The notes beneath the pieces are model-generated. The model worked only from the letters and a program-made list of their open reading frames with translations, ran no database searches and was not told the origin of the DNA. A DNA stretch of 64,000 nt, from the NCBI RefSeq assembly GCF_041080625.1, contig NZ_CP163518.1, positions 9,355,501-9,419,500 of the forward strand, given 5' to 3'. Origin of the DNA: Streptomyces sp. CG1. Lineage in GTDB: Bacteria > Actinomycetota > Actinomycetes > Streptomycetales > Streptomycetaceae. Below, in pieces: positions 10,675 through 19,855 of this stretch (the stretch's first letter is position 1; every line of letters starts with the position of its first letter). A program made the position numbers and the translations under genes.

Positions 10675-11957
10675 CGACTTCTCGTTCTGTCGATGTCCTC
10701 GTCGTCGGCGCCGGCCCCGCCGGACTCGCCGCCGCGGCGCGGCTGGCCGCCGCCGGTGCCGGGCGGGTGGAGGTGCTGGAGCGGGAGCAGCAGGCCGGCG
10801 GAGTTCCACGGCACTGCGCGCACGGCGGCTTCGGCACGTGGACACGTCCGCTGACCGGCCCGCGGTACGCCCGTCTGCTGACGGAGGCCGCCGAGCGTGC
10901 CGGGGCGGTGCTCCGGACCGGGACGACGGTTCTGGACTGGGCGGGGACGGGCCCGGATCCGGCGGGTGGGCCTGCGTGCCCGGGCCCGGCCGGCCCCGGT
11001 GCCCGTCCGGTGCTCACCGCCGTGGGCCCCGGCGGCCCGGAGACGATCGAGGCGCGAGCCGTCGTCCTGGCCACGGGTGCCCGGGAACGGCCGCGCACCG
11101 CCCGGCTGGTGCCGGGCACCCGCCCCGACGGCGTCTACACCACCGGTGAACTCCAGCAGGCGGTCCACCTGTTCGGGCAGGACATCGGGGCCCGCGCGGT
11201 CGTCGTCGGCGCCGAGGACGTCTCCTACGCGGCGGCCGCCACCGTGCGGGCGGCCGGTGCCGAGGTCGTCGCCCTGGTCACGGAACACCCGCGGGCCCAG
11301 ACCGGCCGGGCCCGCGCCCGGTCGGTCCGGCTGTGCCACGGCGTCCCCCTGCTCACGGACAGCACCGTCGCCGAACTCCTCGGCCGGGGACGCCTGTCCG
11401 GCGTGCGCGTGCGGCACCGCGACGGTCGTACGGCCGTACTGTCCTGCGACACCGTCGTGTTCACCGGCGACTTCGTCCCGGACCACGAACTCGCCCGCCG
11501 CGGCGGTCTGACCCTGGACCCCGGCACCCGGGGACCGGCCGTCGACGGCGCGCTGCACACCTCGCGGCCGGGAGTCTTCGCCGCGGGGAACGTCCTGCAC
11601 GCCGTCGAGCGCGCCGGCACGGCGGCCGGTGAGGGGGCCGGGGCGGCCGGTGCCGTCCTGGACTTCCTGGCCGGCACGCGCTGGCCGGCCCCTGGACTCC
11701 CGCTCGCCGTCGAGGCCCCACTGCGCTGGATCGCCCCGAACCGCATCACCCCGGCCGTCCCGCCCGCCCGCTACGTCCTGCGCACCAGCACCCCGCTGAC
11801 CCGCCCGGTCCTCAGGATCCACCAGAACGGCCGCCTCCTGCACAGCGAGCGCCCGAGCCTCGGCACCGTGCTGCCGAACCGCCCCCTGACCCTCACCGCC
11901 CGCTGGACGGGCGGCGTCGACCCCGAGGGCGGCGGGGTCCGTGTGAGCCTGGCCTGA
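10671..11957 (+). CDS. FAD/NAD(P)-dependent oxidoreductase, GlpB/HcnB-like partner flavoprotein
   Basis: The 428-residue protein has an N-terminal dinucleotide fold, [21 protein letters not shown] (about residues 6-26), and a second one around residue 170 (ARAVVVGAEDVSYAAAATVR). The segment between them contains ATGARERPRTARLVPGTRPD, typical of the NAD(P)/FAD reductases that partner amino-acid or glycerol-3-phosphate dehydrogenases. A motif VFAAGNVLHAVE near residue 300 completes the FAD site. The last 100 residues form a small C-terminal extension. The ATG at 10671 has no good ribosome site but is coupled to the short ORF before it. It likely forms a complex with the GlpA-like protein. Confidence 0.82.
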   Translation: MTTSRSVDVLVVGAGPAGLAAAARLAAAGAGRVEVLEREQQAGGVPRHCAHGGFGTWTRPLTGPRYARLLTEAAERAGAVLRTGTTVLDWAGTGPDPAGGPACPGPAGPGARPVLTAVGPGGPETIEARAVVLATGARERPRTARLVPGTRPDGVYTTGELQQAVHLFGQDIGARAVVVGAEDVSYAAAATVRAAGAEVVALVTEHPRAQTGRARARSVRLCHGVPLLTDSTVAELLGRGRLSGVRVRHRDGRTAVLSCDTVVFTGDFVPDHELARRGGLTLDPGTRGPAVDGALHTSRPGVFAAGNVLHAVERAGTAAGEGAGAAGAVLDFLAGTRWPAPGLPLAVEAPLRWIAPNRITPAVPPARYVLRTSTPLTRPVLRIHQNGRLLHSERPSLGTVLPNRPLTLTARWTGGVDPEGGGVRVSLA

Positions 11958-12131
11958 GCGGGCCGACCGCCATGGGGCCGAGCGGATCCGATGCGCGATG
12001 CGGGACACGGCACGGAGCGGCGCGATACGGGTGACCCGTTCGAGCAACCGCTGAGCCCTGCACAGCCGACCGACGGAACTGTCGTACCGGGGCGGTGGCT
12101 TGCGGCCATGGCGGACGTCTACGGACTCTGG
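11958..12131. other. Convergent intergenic region with short palindrome
   Basis: The 174-bp gap lies between the rightward oxidoreductase and the leftward crotonase gene. It contains a 6-bp palindrome with one-base centre, ACGGGT-G-ACCCGT (12027-12039). That palindrome could be a weak terminator stem or a fortuitous match. Nothing else is recognisable. Confidence 0.3.
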
Positions 12132-12896
12132 TCACAGGTCCGTGAAGGACCCGTGCCGGCCGGCGCCGGAGGCGAAGCGGGCGGCGCCGTCCGTGCTCCG
12201 CGTCAACACGCCCATGCCGTGGTGGAGTTCACCGAGCAGGGCCGTCTCCTCGTGCAGTCCCTGCTGGTCGAGGACCGACGCGCGGTCGCTGCGCAGGCAG
12301 GCCTGCGGGAAGCGGGCGAGGTCCGCCGCCAGTGCCTCGGCCTCCGTGCGGGCGTGTCCCGTCGGGACCACGCGGTTGGCGAGTCCCATGTCGTACGCCT
12401 CGCTGGCCGGGACCGGCCGGCCGGTGAGGATCATGTCCATGGCGCGGCTGGTGCCGATCAGCCGGGGCAGCCGTACCGTGCCGCCGTCGATCAGCGGCAC
12501 GCCCCAGCGGCGGCAGAACACCCCGAACACGGCGTCCTCCTCCGCGACCCGCAGATCGCACCACAGGGCCAGCTCGAGGCCGCCCGCCACCGCGTGCCCG
12601 GCGACGGCTGCGATCACCGGCTTCGACAGCCGCATCCGCGTCGGCCCCATCGGCCCGTCGCCGTCCTCGGCCACCCGGTTGCCGCGTTCCGTACCGATCG
12701 CCTTCAGGTCGGCCCCCGCGCAGAACGTCCCGCCCTCGCCCCACAGCACCGCCACCCGGGCCGCGCCGTCGGCCTCGAACTCCCGGAACGCGGCTGCGAG
12801 TTCGGCCGCCGTCGGCCCGTCCACCGCGTTGCGGGCCTCGGGGCGGGAGAGAACGACGGTGGTGACGTACTCCTTGCGCTCCACGCGAACCGGCAT
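12132..12896 (-). CDS. Crotonase/enoyl-CoA hydratase family protein
   Basis: The 254-residue protein carries the crotonase oxyanion-hole segments GTFCAGADLKAIG (near residue 56) and GHAVAGGLELALWCDLRVA (near 100-118), so it should bind acyl-CoA thioesters. The position usually occupied by the second catalytic Glu in classic hydratases reads FGVFCRRWGVPLIDGGT here, with Cys in place of that Glu. True hydration is therefore doubtful; isomerase, hydrolase or racemase activity is possible. The ATG at 12896 has a perfect AAGGAGG ribosome site, so a 14-residue upstream extension is rejected. The flippase-like gene upstream is co-oriented at 48 bp distance. Confidence 0.9.
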   Translation of the reverse strand: MPVRVERKEYVTTVVLSRPEARNAVDGPTAAELAAAFREFEADGAARVAVLWGEGGTFCAGADLKAIGTERGNRVAEDGDGPMGPTRMRLSKPVIAAVAGHAVAGGLELALWCDLRVAEEDAVFGVFCRRWGVPLIDGGTVRLPRLIGTSRAMDMILTGRPVPASEAYDMGLANRVVPTGHARTEAEALAADLARFPQACLRSDRASVLDQQGLHEETALLGELHHGMGVLTRSTDGAARFASGAGRHGSFTDL

Positions 12897-12944
12897 GGGC
12901 CCTCCTTGTTGCGGCCTTCTTCTGGTGCGGAAGGCCACTCTGCC

Positions 12945-13994
12945 TCAGATGACCTTGAACCGGACCAGCGCCCCCAGCGTCAACGCGCCCGGCACCAGCG
13001 GCACCCAGACCGTGATGATGCGGTAGGCCAGCACCACCGCCGTGGCGACCGCGGCCGGGCTGCCCACCGCGATCAGGGCCACGATCAGCGCCGCCTCGAC
13101 CGAACCCAGGCCACCCGGCGTGGGCACCAGCGCCACCGCGACGGTCGCCGCGAGGTAGGCGAGCGCCATGTGCGTCACCGGCACCGGCAGCCGCAGCGCC
13201 TGGCCGACCGCGGCGAGACCGGCCGCCTGCAGCGCGGGGAAGGCCAGCGAGCCGCCCCACAGGGCCAGGGCGCGGGCCGGCCGGGTGTGCACCGACCGCG
13301 CCTCGGCGAGGGCGTCCCGCACGAACGCGACCACGCGCCGGCGCAGCGGCCGTACCAGCGCCACCACGGCCGCCGCCACCGCCAGCAGACCGGCTGCGCC
13401 CAGCAGCAGCGGGAGCGCCGAGCCGTCCGGCAGCAGGGGGCCGAGCCGCAGCGCGTCCGGGAAGGCGAGCAGCAGCCCGGCCAGCAGACCGAGCCGGCCC
13501 ACTGACTCGGCCAGCAGATACAGGGCGAGCGCCGCCGAGGAGCGGGCCAGCGGCACCCCGCACACGGTCATGAAGCGGAGGTTCACCGCACCCGCACCGA
13601 GCCCGGTGGGCAGCAGATGGTTGGCCGAGCCCGCCGCGAACTGGGTGGCCAGCAGCCGCGCCTTCGGCAGCGGCTGCATCACCGCGCCCTGGCGGGTGAC
13701 CGCGGCGGCCACCCAGGTCAGACAGGTGGCGCCGGCCGCCGCGAGCAGCCACGGCCAGGAGGCGGTGCGCAGCTGGCCGAAGCCCTCGGCGAGCAGGGCG
13801 CGGTTGCGCACGGCGACCACGGCGACGAGCACGAGCGGCACCAGGCACAGCACCTGACGGACGGGGACGCGACGGGGGAGTCGGCCCCGGGGCCATGGGG
13901 GAAGCTGGACGGCAGTCACATTCGCAGAGGTTTTCCGCGCCACCCCAACGGCGGATGGCCGATGCGGGGACGGCGGCTTACAGGCTGTGGTCAT
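12945..13994 (-). CDS. Lysylphosphatidylglycerol synthase transmembrane-domain (UPF0104) protein
   Basis: This polytopic membrane protein of 349 residues has about seven or eight hydrophobic helices. It shows the family signature near the C-terminus, AVALVPTPGGLGSVEAALIV, and the earlier NHLLPTGLGAGAVNLRF. The domain is the flippase half of MprF-type proteins. Here it stands alone, without the aminoacyl-transferase half, as is common for actinobacterial membrane proteins of unknown substrate. The ATG at 13994 is preceded by GAAAGG. The frame stays open far upstream but that part is antisense to the ABC exporter gene. The region between it and the exporter holds a SoxR-type promoter for the exporter. 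Confidence 0.85.
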   Translation of the reverse strand: MTTACKPPSPHRPSAVGVARKTSANVTAVQLPPWPRGRLPRRVPVRQVLCLVPLVLVAVVAVRNRALLAEGFGQLRTASWPWLLAAAGATCLTWVAAAVTRQGAVMQPLPKARLLATQFAAGSANHLLPTGLGAGAVNLRFMTVCGVPLARSSAALALYLLAESVGRLGLLAGLLLAFPDALRLGPLLPDGSALPLLLGAAGLLAVAAAVVALVRPLRRRVVAFVRDALAEARSVHTRPARALALWGGSLAFPALQAAGLAAVGQALRLPVPVTHMALAYLAATVAVALVPTPGGLGSVEAALIVALIAVGSPAAVATAVVLAYRIITVWVPLVPGALTLGALVRFKVI

Positions 13995-14082
13995 CGAGGC
14001 CTTTCGGGGCTTTTGCCAGGGCGATGCCGGTGCCGGGGTCGTCGGTGCGGCGGGCATCGGCGCGGGTGAAAAGAGCCGGACA

Positions 14083-14113
14083 TTGACCTCAACGAAGCTT
14101 GAGGTTCTACGTT
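14083..14113 (+). promoter_or_regulatory. SoxR/MerR-type promoter with 19-bp spacer
   Basis: TTGACC (14083-14088) and TACGTT (14108-14113) are separated by 19 bp, the over-long spacer that defines promoters activated by MerR-family regulators. The spacer carries the inverted repeat ACCTCAA-N6-TTGAGGT (14086-14105), which matches the SoxR box core CCTCAA/TTGAGG. The expected start site is at about 14120, next to the ATG at 14121, giving an essentially leaderless mRNA. SoxR regulons of Streptomyces are known to include an ABC transporter. Confidence 0.85.
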
Positions 14114-14120
14114 CTCTCCC

Positions 14121-16016
14121 ATGAGTATGGAGACCACCGCATGGACGCAGCTGCACAGCGTCATGAACGCACAGTCCGAGCGCCGTCCGTTCGCCCGCGG
14201 CACGCTGCGCCGTATCGCCGCCTTCGCCCGCCCGCACCGCGCGGGCATCGTCCGCTTCGTGCTGCTCGGGGTGGTGACCGCACTGCTCGCCGTGGCCACC
14301 CCCGTGCTCGCCGGCCGGGTCGTCGACGCGATCGTGGCGGGGCACGACTCCGGCCGGGTCGTCCGGCTCTCCCTGCTCATCGCGCTCGTCGCGCTCGCCG
14401 AGGCGGGGCTCGGCATCCTCGGGCGGCGGCTGTCGTCGACGCTCGGGGAGGGACTCATCCTCGACCTCAGAACGGCTGTGTTCGATCATGTGCAGCGCAT
14501 GCCCGTCGCGTTCTTCACACGGACTCGTACGGGAGCGCTGGTCAGCCGTCTCAACAACGACGTGATCGGTGCCCAGCGGGCGTTCGCCAACACCCTGTCC
14601 GGCGTGGTGAGCAACCTGGTCACCCTGCTGCTCACCCTCGCCGTGATGCTCACGCTGTCCTGGCAGATCACCCTGCTCGCGCTGGTCCTGCTGCCGGTGT
14701 TCGTGCTGCCCGCCCGCCGTATGGGCACCCGGATGGCCGGCATGCAGCGGGAGGCGGCGGCGCTGAACGCCGCCATGGGCACCCGGATGACCGAGCGCTT
14801 CTCGGCCCCCGGCGCCACCCTGGTCAAGCTGTTCGGCCGTCCCGAGGAGGAGTCCGCGGAGTTCGCGGCCCGCGCCGCCCGCGTCCGCGACATCGGGGTG
14901 CGCACGGCGACCGCGCAGTCGGTGTTCATCACCTCCCTCACCCTGGTCTCCGCCCTCGCCCTGGCCCTCGTCTACGGCCTCGGCGGCTGGTTCGCGCTGC
15001 ACCACACCCTGCAGGCGGGCTCGGTCGTCTCGCTCTCGCTGCTGCTGACGCGCATGTACGCCCCGCTCACCGCGCTCGCCGGGGCCCGGGTCGAGGTGAT
15101 GAGCGCCCTCGTCAGCTTCGAGCGGGTCTTCGAGGTGCTGGACCTCAAGCCGCTCATCGAGGACAAGCCGGACGCCCGCACGGTCCCCGAGGGCCCGGTG
15201 GCCGTCGAGTTCGACGACGTCCGCTTCTCCTACCCGTCCGCCGACCAGGTCTCCCTCGCCTCCCTGGAGGAGGTCGCCGCCCTCGACACCCGCGGCGGCT
15301 CCGAGGTCCTGCACGGCATCTCCTTCCGCGCCGAACCCGGCCAGACCGTGGCCCTCGTCGGCTCCTCGGGCGCCGGCAAGTCCACCATCGCCCAGCTGCT
15401 GCCGCGCCTGTACGACGTCGACGCGGGCGCCGTCCGCATCGGCGGCGTCGACGTGCGCGACCTGACCGCCGGCTCGCTGCGCGGCACCCTCGGCATGGTC
15501 ACCCAGGACGGCCACCTCTTCCACGACACCGTCCGCGCGAACCTGCTGCTGGCCCGCCCCGGCGCCACGGACGACGAGTTGTGGGACGCCCTCGGCCGGG
15601 CCCGGCTCGCCGAGGTCGTACGGTCCCTGCCCGACGGCCTGGACACGGTCGTCGGCGAGCGCGGCTACCGGCTCTCGGGCGGCGAACGCCAGCGGATGAC
15701 CATCGCCCGGCTGCTGCTGGCCCGCCAGCGCGTGGTCATCCTCGACGAGGCCACCGCCCACCTGGACAACACCTCCGAGGCGGCCGTCCAGGAGGCGCTC
15801 ACCGAGGCCCTGGAGGGGCGCACGGCCGTGGTGATCGCCCACCGGCTGTCCACGGTCCGGGCCGCCGACCAGATCCTGGTCGTCGAGTCCGGCCGGATCG
15901 TGGAACGCGGCACGCATGCCTCGCTCTTGGCGGCCGAGGGGAGGTACGCGGAGCTGCACCGGACCCAGTTCGCCCGCGAGACCACGGCGACGGAGGGGGA
16001 GACGGCGACGGTCTGA
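14121..16016 (+). CDS. ABC exporter (fused membrane and ATPase domains), probable SoxR target
   Basis: The 631-residue half-transporter has six membrane helices in residues 45-320 and a C-terminal ATPase. Walker A GSSGAGKS is near residue 411-418, the signature LSGGERQR near 516, Walker B VVILDEATAHLD near 538, and the H-loop AHRLST near 573. The organisation is that of homodimeric MsbA/multidrug-type exporters. The promoter upstream is of the SoxR type, so expression should respond to redox-active compounds such as endogenous pigments or quinones. The exporter would then remove those compounds. Two ATGs (14121, 14127) are possible; the first sits on the predicted transcription start. Confidence 0.93.
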   Translation: MSMETTAWTQLHSVMNAQSERRPFARGTLRRIAAFARPHRAGIVRFVLLGVVTALLAVATPVLAGRVVDAIVAGHDSGRVVRLSLLIALVALAEAGLGILGRRLSSTLGEGLILDLRTAVFDHVQRMPVAFFTRTRTGALVSRLNNDVIGAQRAFANTLSGVVSNLVTLLLTLAVMLTLSWQITLLALVLLPVFVLPARRMGTRMAGMQREAAALNAAMGTRMTERFSAPGATLVKLFGRPEEESAEFAARAARVRDIGVRTATAQSVFITSLTLVSALALALVYGLGGWFALHHTLQAGSVVSLSLLLTRMYAPLTALAGARVEVMSALVSFERVFEVLDLKPLIEDKPDARTVPEGPVAVEFDDVRFSYPSADQVSLASLEEVAALDTRGGSEVLHGISFRAEPGQTVALVGSSGAGKSTIAQLLPRLYDVDAGAVRIGGVDVRDLTAGSLRGTLGMVTQDGHLFHDTVRANLLLARPGATDDELWDALGRARLAEVVRSLPDGLDTVVGERGYRLSGGERQRMTIARLLLARQRVVILDEATAHLDNTSEAAVQEALTEALEGRTAVVIAHRLSTVRAADQILVVESGRIVERGTHASLLAAEGRYAELHRTQFARETTATEGETATV

Positions 16017-16074
16017 GCCGACGCCCGCGGGGAGCCGGCGGCGCCTTCACTGCTCGCCTTTACTGCTTGACCTC

Positions 16075-16103
16075 TTGACTCCACTGGTCCGGACCTTTAG
16101 CTT
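16075..16103 (+). promoter_or_regulatory. Chitinase-type promoter overlapped by a DasR (dre) operator
   Basis: TTGACT (16075-16080) and TAGCTT (16098-16103) are separated by exactly 17 bp. The spacer holds ACTGGTCCGGACCTTT (16083-16098), which closely matches the DasR-responsive element consensus ACTGGTCTAGACCACT and the TGGTCYAGACCT repeats of Streptomyces chitinase promoters. GlcNAc-derived signals would relieve DasR repression here. The leader to the start codon at 16191 is about 80 bases. Confidence 0.82.
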
Positions 16104-16190
16104 CACGCCTTAAACAAAGCCTGCGGATACCCCAACGCCCACTCTGTTCACCGGTGTTGGCCCGCCCCCCACGCGAAAGGCCACCCGCGC

Positions 16191-17549
16191 ATGGCCAAAC
16201 CCCTCCCCGCGGCAGTCTCCCTCGGCGTCCTCGCGCTGTCGGCCGGACTGCTCACCGCTGCCCCCGCCCAGGCCGCCACCGGGACCATCACCGGGCTCGC
16301 CGGCAAGTGTCTCGACGTCGCCGGAGCCGACTCCGCCGACGGCACACCCGTCCAGCTCTACGACTGCAACGGCACGAACGCCCAGCAGTGGACGGTCGGC
16401 TCCGACGGCACGATCCGCGCCCTCGGCAAGTGCCTGGACGTGACCGGCGATTCCACCGCCGACGGCGCCAGGGCGCAGCTGTGGTCCTGCACCGGCGGCG
16501 CCAACCAGAAGTGGACCGTCACCGCCGCCCACGACATCGTCAACCCCCAGGCCGACAAGTGCCTGGACGTCACCGACAACAACTCCGCCAACACAACCCG
16601 CATCCAGATCTGGAGCTGCACCGGCGGTGCCAACCAGAAGTGGAACGCGCCCTCGGCGGACAGCGGCACCACCCCGTCCGCGCCGATGGCCGTCGCGCCG
16701 TACCTGTACAACGGCTGGGGCAGCCCGCCGGACCCCACCACCATCACCCAGGCCACGGGCGTGAAGTGGTTCACCCTCGCCTTCGTGCTCAGCAACGGCT
16801 ATTGCAACCCCCAGTGGGACGGCAGCCGCCCGCTGTCCGGCGGGGTCGACCAGCAGACCGTCGACGCCGTGCGGGCGAACGGCGGTGACGTCATCCCGTC
16901 CTTCGGCGGCTACAGCGGCAACAAGCTGGAGAGCTCCTGCTCCAGCGCGGGCGAACTCGCCGCCGCCTACCAGAAGGTGATCAACGCCTACGGCCTGAAG
17001 GCGATCGACATCGACATCGAGGCCGACGCCTACAGCAACGCCACCGTGCAGCAACGGACCGTGGACGCGCTGAAGACGGTGAAGGCGAACAACCCCGGCC
17101 TGAAGGTGTACGTCACCATCGGCACCGGGCAGTCCGGCCCCGACACGAGCCTCGTCAACCGGGCCGCCGCCTCCGGACTGACCGTGGACGCCTGGGCCAT
17201 CATGCCGTTCGACTTCGGCGGCGCCGGACAGAACATGGGCAACCTCACCACACAGGCCGCCGAGGGCCTGAAGAACGCACTGAAGTCCGCGTACGGCTAC
17301 AGCGACGACCAGGCCTACCGGGACATGGGCATCTCGTCGATGAACGGGATCACCGACCAGAACGAGACGGTCACGGTGAACGACTTCCGCACCGTCCTCG
17401 CCTACGCCCAGCAGCACCACCTGGCCCGGCTCACCTTCTGGTCCGCCAACCGCGACCGCCCGTGCACCGGCGGCCCCGCCGACAGCTGCTCCGGCGTCGC
17501 CCAGTCCGACTGGGACTACACCCGCGTCTTCGCCGGCTACACCGGCTGA
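16191..17549 (+). CDS. Secreted GH18 chitinase-like protein with ricin-B (CBM13) lectin domain
   Basis: The 452-residue exported protein has a 29-residue signal peptide ending in APAQAA. A ricin-B trefoil follows (about residues 30-155) with three QxW-type repeats (AQQWTV, NQKWTV, NQKWNA) and CLDV repeats. The C-terminal domain (about 165-450) is a family-18 TIM barrel with DIDIE near residue 268, matching the DxxDxDxE catalytic motif, and the earlier FGGYSG segment. It should bind and cut chitin or a related GlcNAc polymer outside the cell. A DasR-type operator in the promoter supports this. The next gene follows after 25 bp and is probably cotranscribed. Confidence 0.9.
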   Translation: MAKPLPAAVSLGVLALSAGLLTAAPAQAATGTITGLAGKCLDVAGADSADGTPVQLYDCNGTNAQQWTVGSDGTIRALGKCLDVTGDSTADGARAQLWSCTGGANQKWTVTAAHDIVNPQADKCLDVTDNNSANTTRIQIWSCTGGANQKWNAPSADSGTTPSAPMAVAPYLYNGWGSPPDPTTITQATGVKWFTLAFVLSNGYCNPQWDGSRPLSGGVDQQTVDAVRANGGDVIPSFGGYSGNKLESSCSSAGELAAAYQKVINAYGLKAIDIDIEADAYSNATVQQRTVDALKTVKANNPGLKVYVTIGTGQSGPDTSLVNRAAASGLTVDAWAIMPFDFGGAGQNMGNLTTQAAEGLKNALKSAYGYSDDQAYRDMGISSMNGITDQNETVTVNDFRTVLAYAQQHHLARLTFWSANRDRPCTGGPADSCSGVAQSDWDYTRVFAGYTG

Positions 17550-17574
17550 ACCCCGGCCCGCAAAGGAGAACCCC

Positions 17575-19779
17575 GTGCCCCGCCTTTCCCGCCGCCGCAG
17601 ATCCGCGGTGGTCGCCCTGGTCGGCGCTGCGGCCGCCTGTGTGCTGACCGCCGCGCCGACGCCCCTGCTCAGGGCCGCGCCCGCACACGCCGCCACCGCC
17701 CTGCCCAGCGGCTATGCGACCGTCATCAACGCCGCGAGCGGCCGGTGCCTGGACGCCAAGGCCGCGGCCACCGCCAACGGCACCGTCGTCCAGCAGTACG
17801 CGTGCAACGGCACCACGGCCCAGCAGTGGAACTTCACCGACGCCGGCAACGGCTACGTCCACATCGACAACCGCAACAACACCAGCCAGGTCGTGGACGT
17901 CACCGACGTGTCCGCCGCCGACAACGCGCCGATCCAGCTGTGGAGTTACGGCGGCGGCGCCAACCAGCAGTGGCAGGCCGTGGACGACGGCGGCGGCGCC
18001 TTCCACTTCGTCAACAGGAACAGCGGCAAGTGCCTGGACGATCCGGGCGCCTCGCTCGCCGACAGCACGCAGTTCGTGCAGTACACCTGCAACGGCACCG
18101 CCGCCCAGCGCTTCCAGGTGGTCCCCGTGACCCAGTCCGCGAGCGACCCCGACCTCGGCCCGAACGTCGTCGTCTTCGACCCGTCGATGTCGTCCTCGGC
18201 CATCCAGAGCAAGCTGGACACCATCTTCAAGCAGCAGGAGACCAACCAGTTCGGCGCCCAGCGTTACGCCGTCCTGTTCAAGCCCGGCGCCTACAGCGCG
18301 GACGTCAACGTCGGCTTCTACACCCAGGTGCTCGGCCTCGGCCTGAGCCCGGACGCGGTCTCGGTCAACGGCGCCGTGCACGCGGAGGCCGACTGGTTCC
18401 AGGGCAACGCCACGCAGAATTTCTGGCGTGGCGCCGAGAATCTGTCGGTCAACCCCGCGAACGGCAGCGACCGCTGGGCGGTCTCGCAGGCGGCGCCGTA
18501 CCGCCGGATGCATCTGCGGGGCAACCTCGCCCTGGACGACGGCGGCTGGTCCTCCGGCGGCTACCTCGCCGACAGCAAGGTCGACGGGCAGGTCAACTCC
18601 GGCACCCAGCAGCAGTGGCTGACCCGCAACTCCCAGCTCGGCAGCTGGACCGGGTCCAACTGGAACATGGTGTTCGTCGGCAGCCAGGGCGTGCCGGACA
18701 CCAGCTTCCCCAACCCGCCGTACACCACCGTCGCGCAGAGCCCGGTCATCCGTGAGAAGCCGTTCCTTTACGTCGACGGTTCCGGGAACTACCAGGTGTT
18801 CGTGCCCTCGGTGCGCTCCGGCTCGACGGCCACCAGCTGGGCGGGCGGCAGCCCGCAGGGCAGTTCCCTGCCGCTGAGCCAGTTCTATGTGGTCAAGCCC
18901 GGCGCCACCGCCGCCCAGATCGACGCGGCCCTCGCGGCCGGGCAGAACCTGCTCGTCACGCCCGGTGTCTACCACCTCGACCAGACCCTGAAGGTGACCC
19001 GCCCCGACACGGTCGTCCTCGGCCTCGGACTCGCCACCTTCGTCCCGGACAACGGCATCACCGCGATGTCCGTAGGCGACGTCGACGGCGTCAAGATCGC
19101 GGGCCTGCTCTTCGACGCCGGCACCACCAGCTCGAAGTCCCTGCTCGAGGTCGGGCCGGCCGGCTCCACCGCCTCCCACGCGGCCGACCCGACCTCCCTG
19201 CACGACGTCTACTTCCGCGTCGGCGGCGCGGGCGTCGGCAAGGCGGCCACCGGCCTCGTCGTCAACAGCGACAACGTCATCGGCGACCACATGTGGATCT
19301 GGCGCGCCGACCACGGCAGCGGAGTCGGCTGGACCAGCAACACCGCCGACACCGGGCTCACGGTCAACGGCAACGACGTCACCATGTACGGCCTGTTCGT
19401 TGAACACTTCCAGAAGTACCAGGTGATCTGGAACGGCAACGGCGGCCGCACCTACTTCTTCCAGAACGAGATGCCGTACGACCCGCCGAACCAGTCCGCC
19501 TGGATGAACGGCTCCACGAAGGGCTACGCCGCCTACAAGGTCGCCGACTCGGTCACCAGCCACCAGGCATACGGCCTCGGCAGCTACTGCTACTTCAACG
19601 CCGACCCGAGCGTCAGCGCCGACCGGGCGATCGAGGCGCCGAACAGCCCGAACGTCACCTTCACCGACATGGTCACCGTCTCCCTCGGCGGCACCGGCAC
19701 CATCAGTCACGTCATCAACGGCACCGGAGGCCCGTCGAACTCCTCGGCCAACGTGGCGGACCTGGTCCGCTACCCGTGA
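17575..19779 (+). CDS. Secreted ricin-B lectin / predicted parallel beta-helix protein
   Basis: The 734-residue protein has a twin-arginine-rich start (RLSRRRRS) and a long signal region ending near AHAA at residue 40. A ricin-B trefoil (about 45-180) is followed by a roughly 550-residue domain rich in Gly, Asn and Asp turns, such as NFWRGAENLSVNP and RMHLRGNLALDDGGWSSGGY, which suggest a right-handed beta-helix. Homologues in Streptomyces carry misleading names such as coagulation factor 5/8 or adenylyl cyclase. I cannot assign the catalytic activity; a polysaccharide-active enzyme is likely. The GTG start has an AAAGGAG ribosome site. It lies directly behind the dre-controlled chitinase gene, so it probably shares DasR regulation. 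Confidence 0.85.
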   Translation: MPRLSRRRRSAVVALVGAAAACVLTAAPTPLLRAAPAHAATALPSGYATVINAASGRCLDAKAAATANGTVVQQYACNGTTAQQWNFTDAGNGYVHIDNRNNTSQVVDVTDVSAADNAPIQLWSYGGGANQQWQAVDDGGGAFHFVNRNSGKCLDDPGASLADSTQFVQYTCNGTAAQRFQVVPVTQSASDPDLGPNVVVFDPSMSSSAIQSKLDTIFKQQETNQFGAQRYAVLFKPGAYSADVNVGFYTQVLGLGLSPDAVSVNGAVHAEADWFQGNATQNFWRGAENLSVNPANGSDRWAVSQAAPYRRMHLRGNLALDDGGWSSGGYLADSKVDGQVNSGTQQQWLTRNSQLGSWTGSNWNMVFVGSQGVPDTSFPNPPYTTVAQSPVIREKPFLYVDGSGNYQVFVPSVRSGSTATSWAGGSPQGSSLPLSQFYVVKPGATAAQIDAALAAGQNLLVTPGVYHLDQTLKVTRPDTVVLGLGLATFVPDNGITAMSVGDVDGVKIAGLLFDAGTTSSKSLLEVGPAGSTASHAADPTSLHDVYFRVGGAGVGKAATGLVVNSDNVIGDHMWIWRADHGSGVGWTSNTADTGLTVNGNDVTMYGLFVEHFQKYQVIWNGNGGRTYFFQNEMPYDPPNQSAWMNGSTKGYAAYKVADSVTSHQAYGLGSYCYFNADPSVSADRAIEAPNSPNVTFTDMVTVSLGGTGTISHVINGTGGPSNSSANVADLVRYP

Positions 19780-19855
19780 GTGAGGGCCGGTCCGCGTCAC
19801 CTGTATGGCCCCTCTCGATGTCATCCCCCGGCTGCCGCCGCTGCACAATCAGCCC

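Noticed and set aside
13995..15959. Leftward extension of the UPF0104 protein to 1004 residues
   Set aside because: The extra part is antisense to the ABC exporter gene and low in hydrophobic structure; the ATG at 13994 fits better.
17431..19848. 805-codon leftward frame across the ricin-B genes
   Set aside because: Val/Gly/Asp-rich shadow of two convincingly secreted plus-strand proteins.
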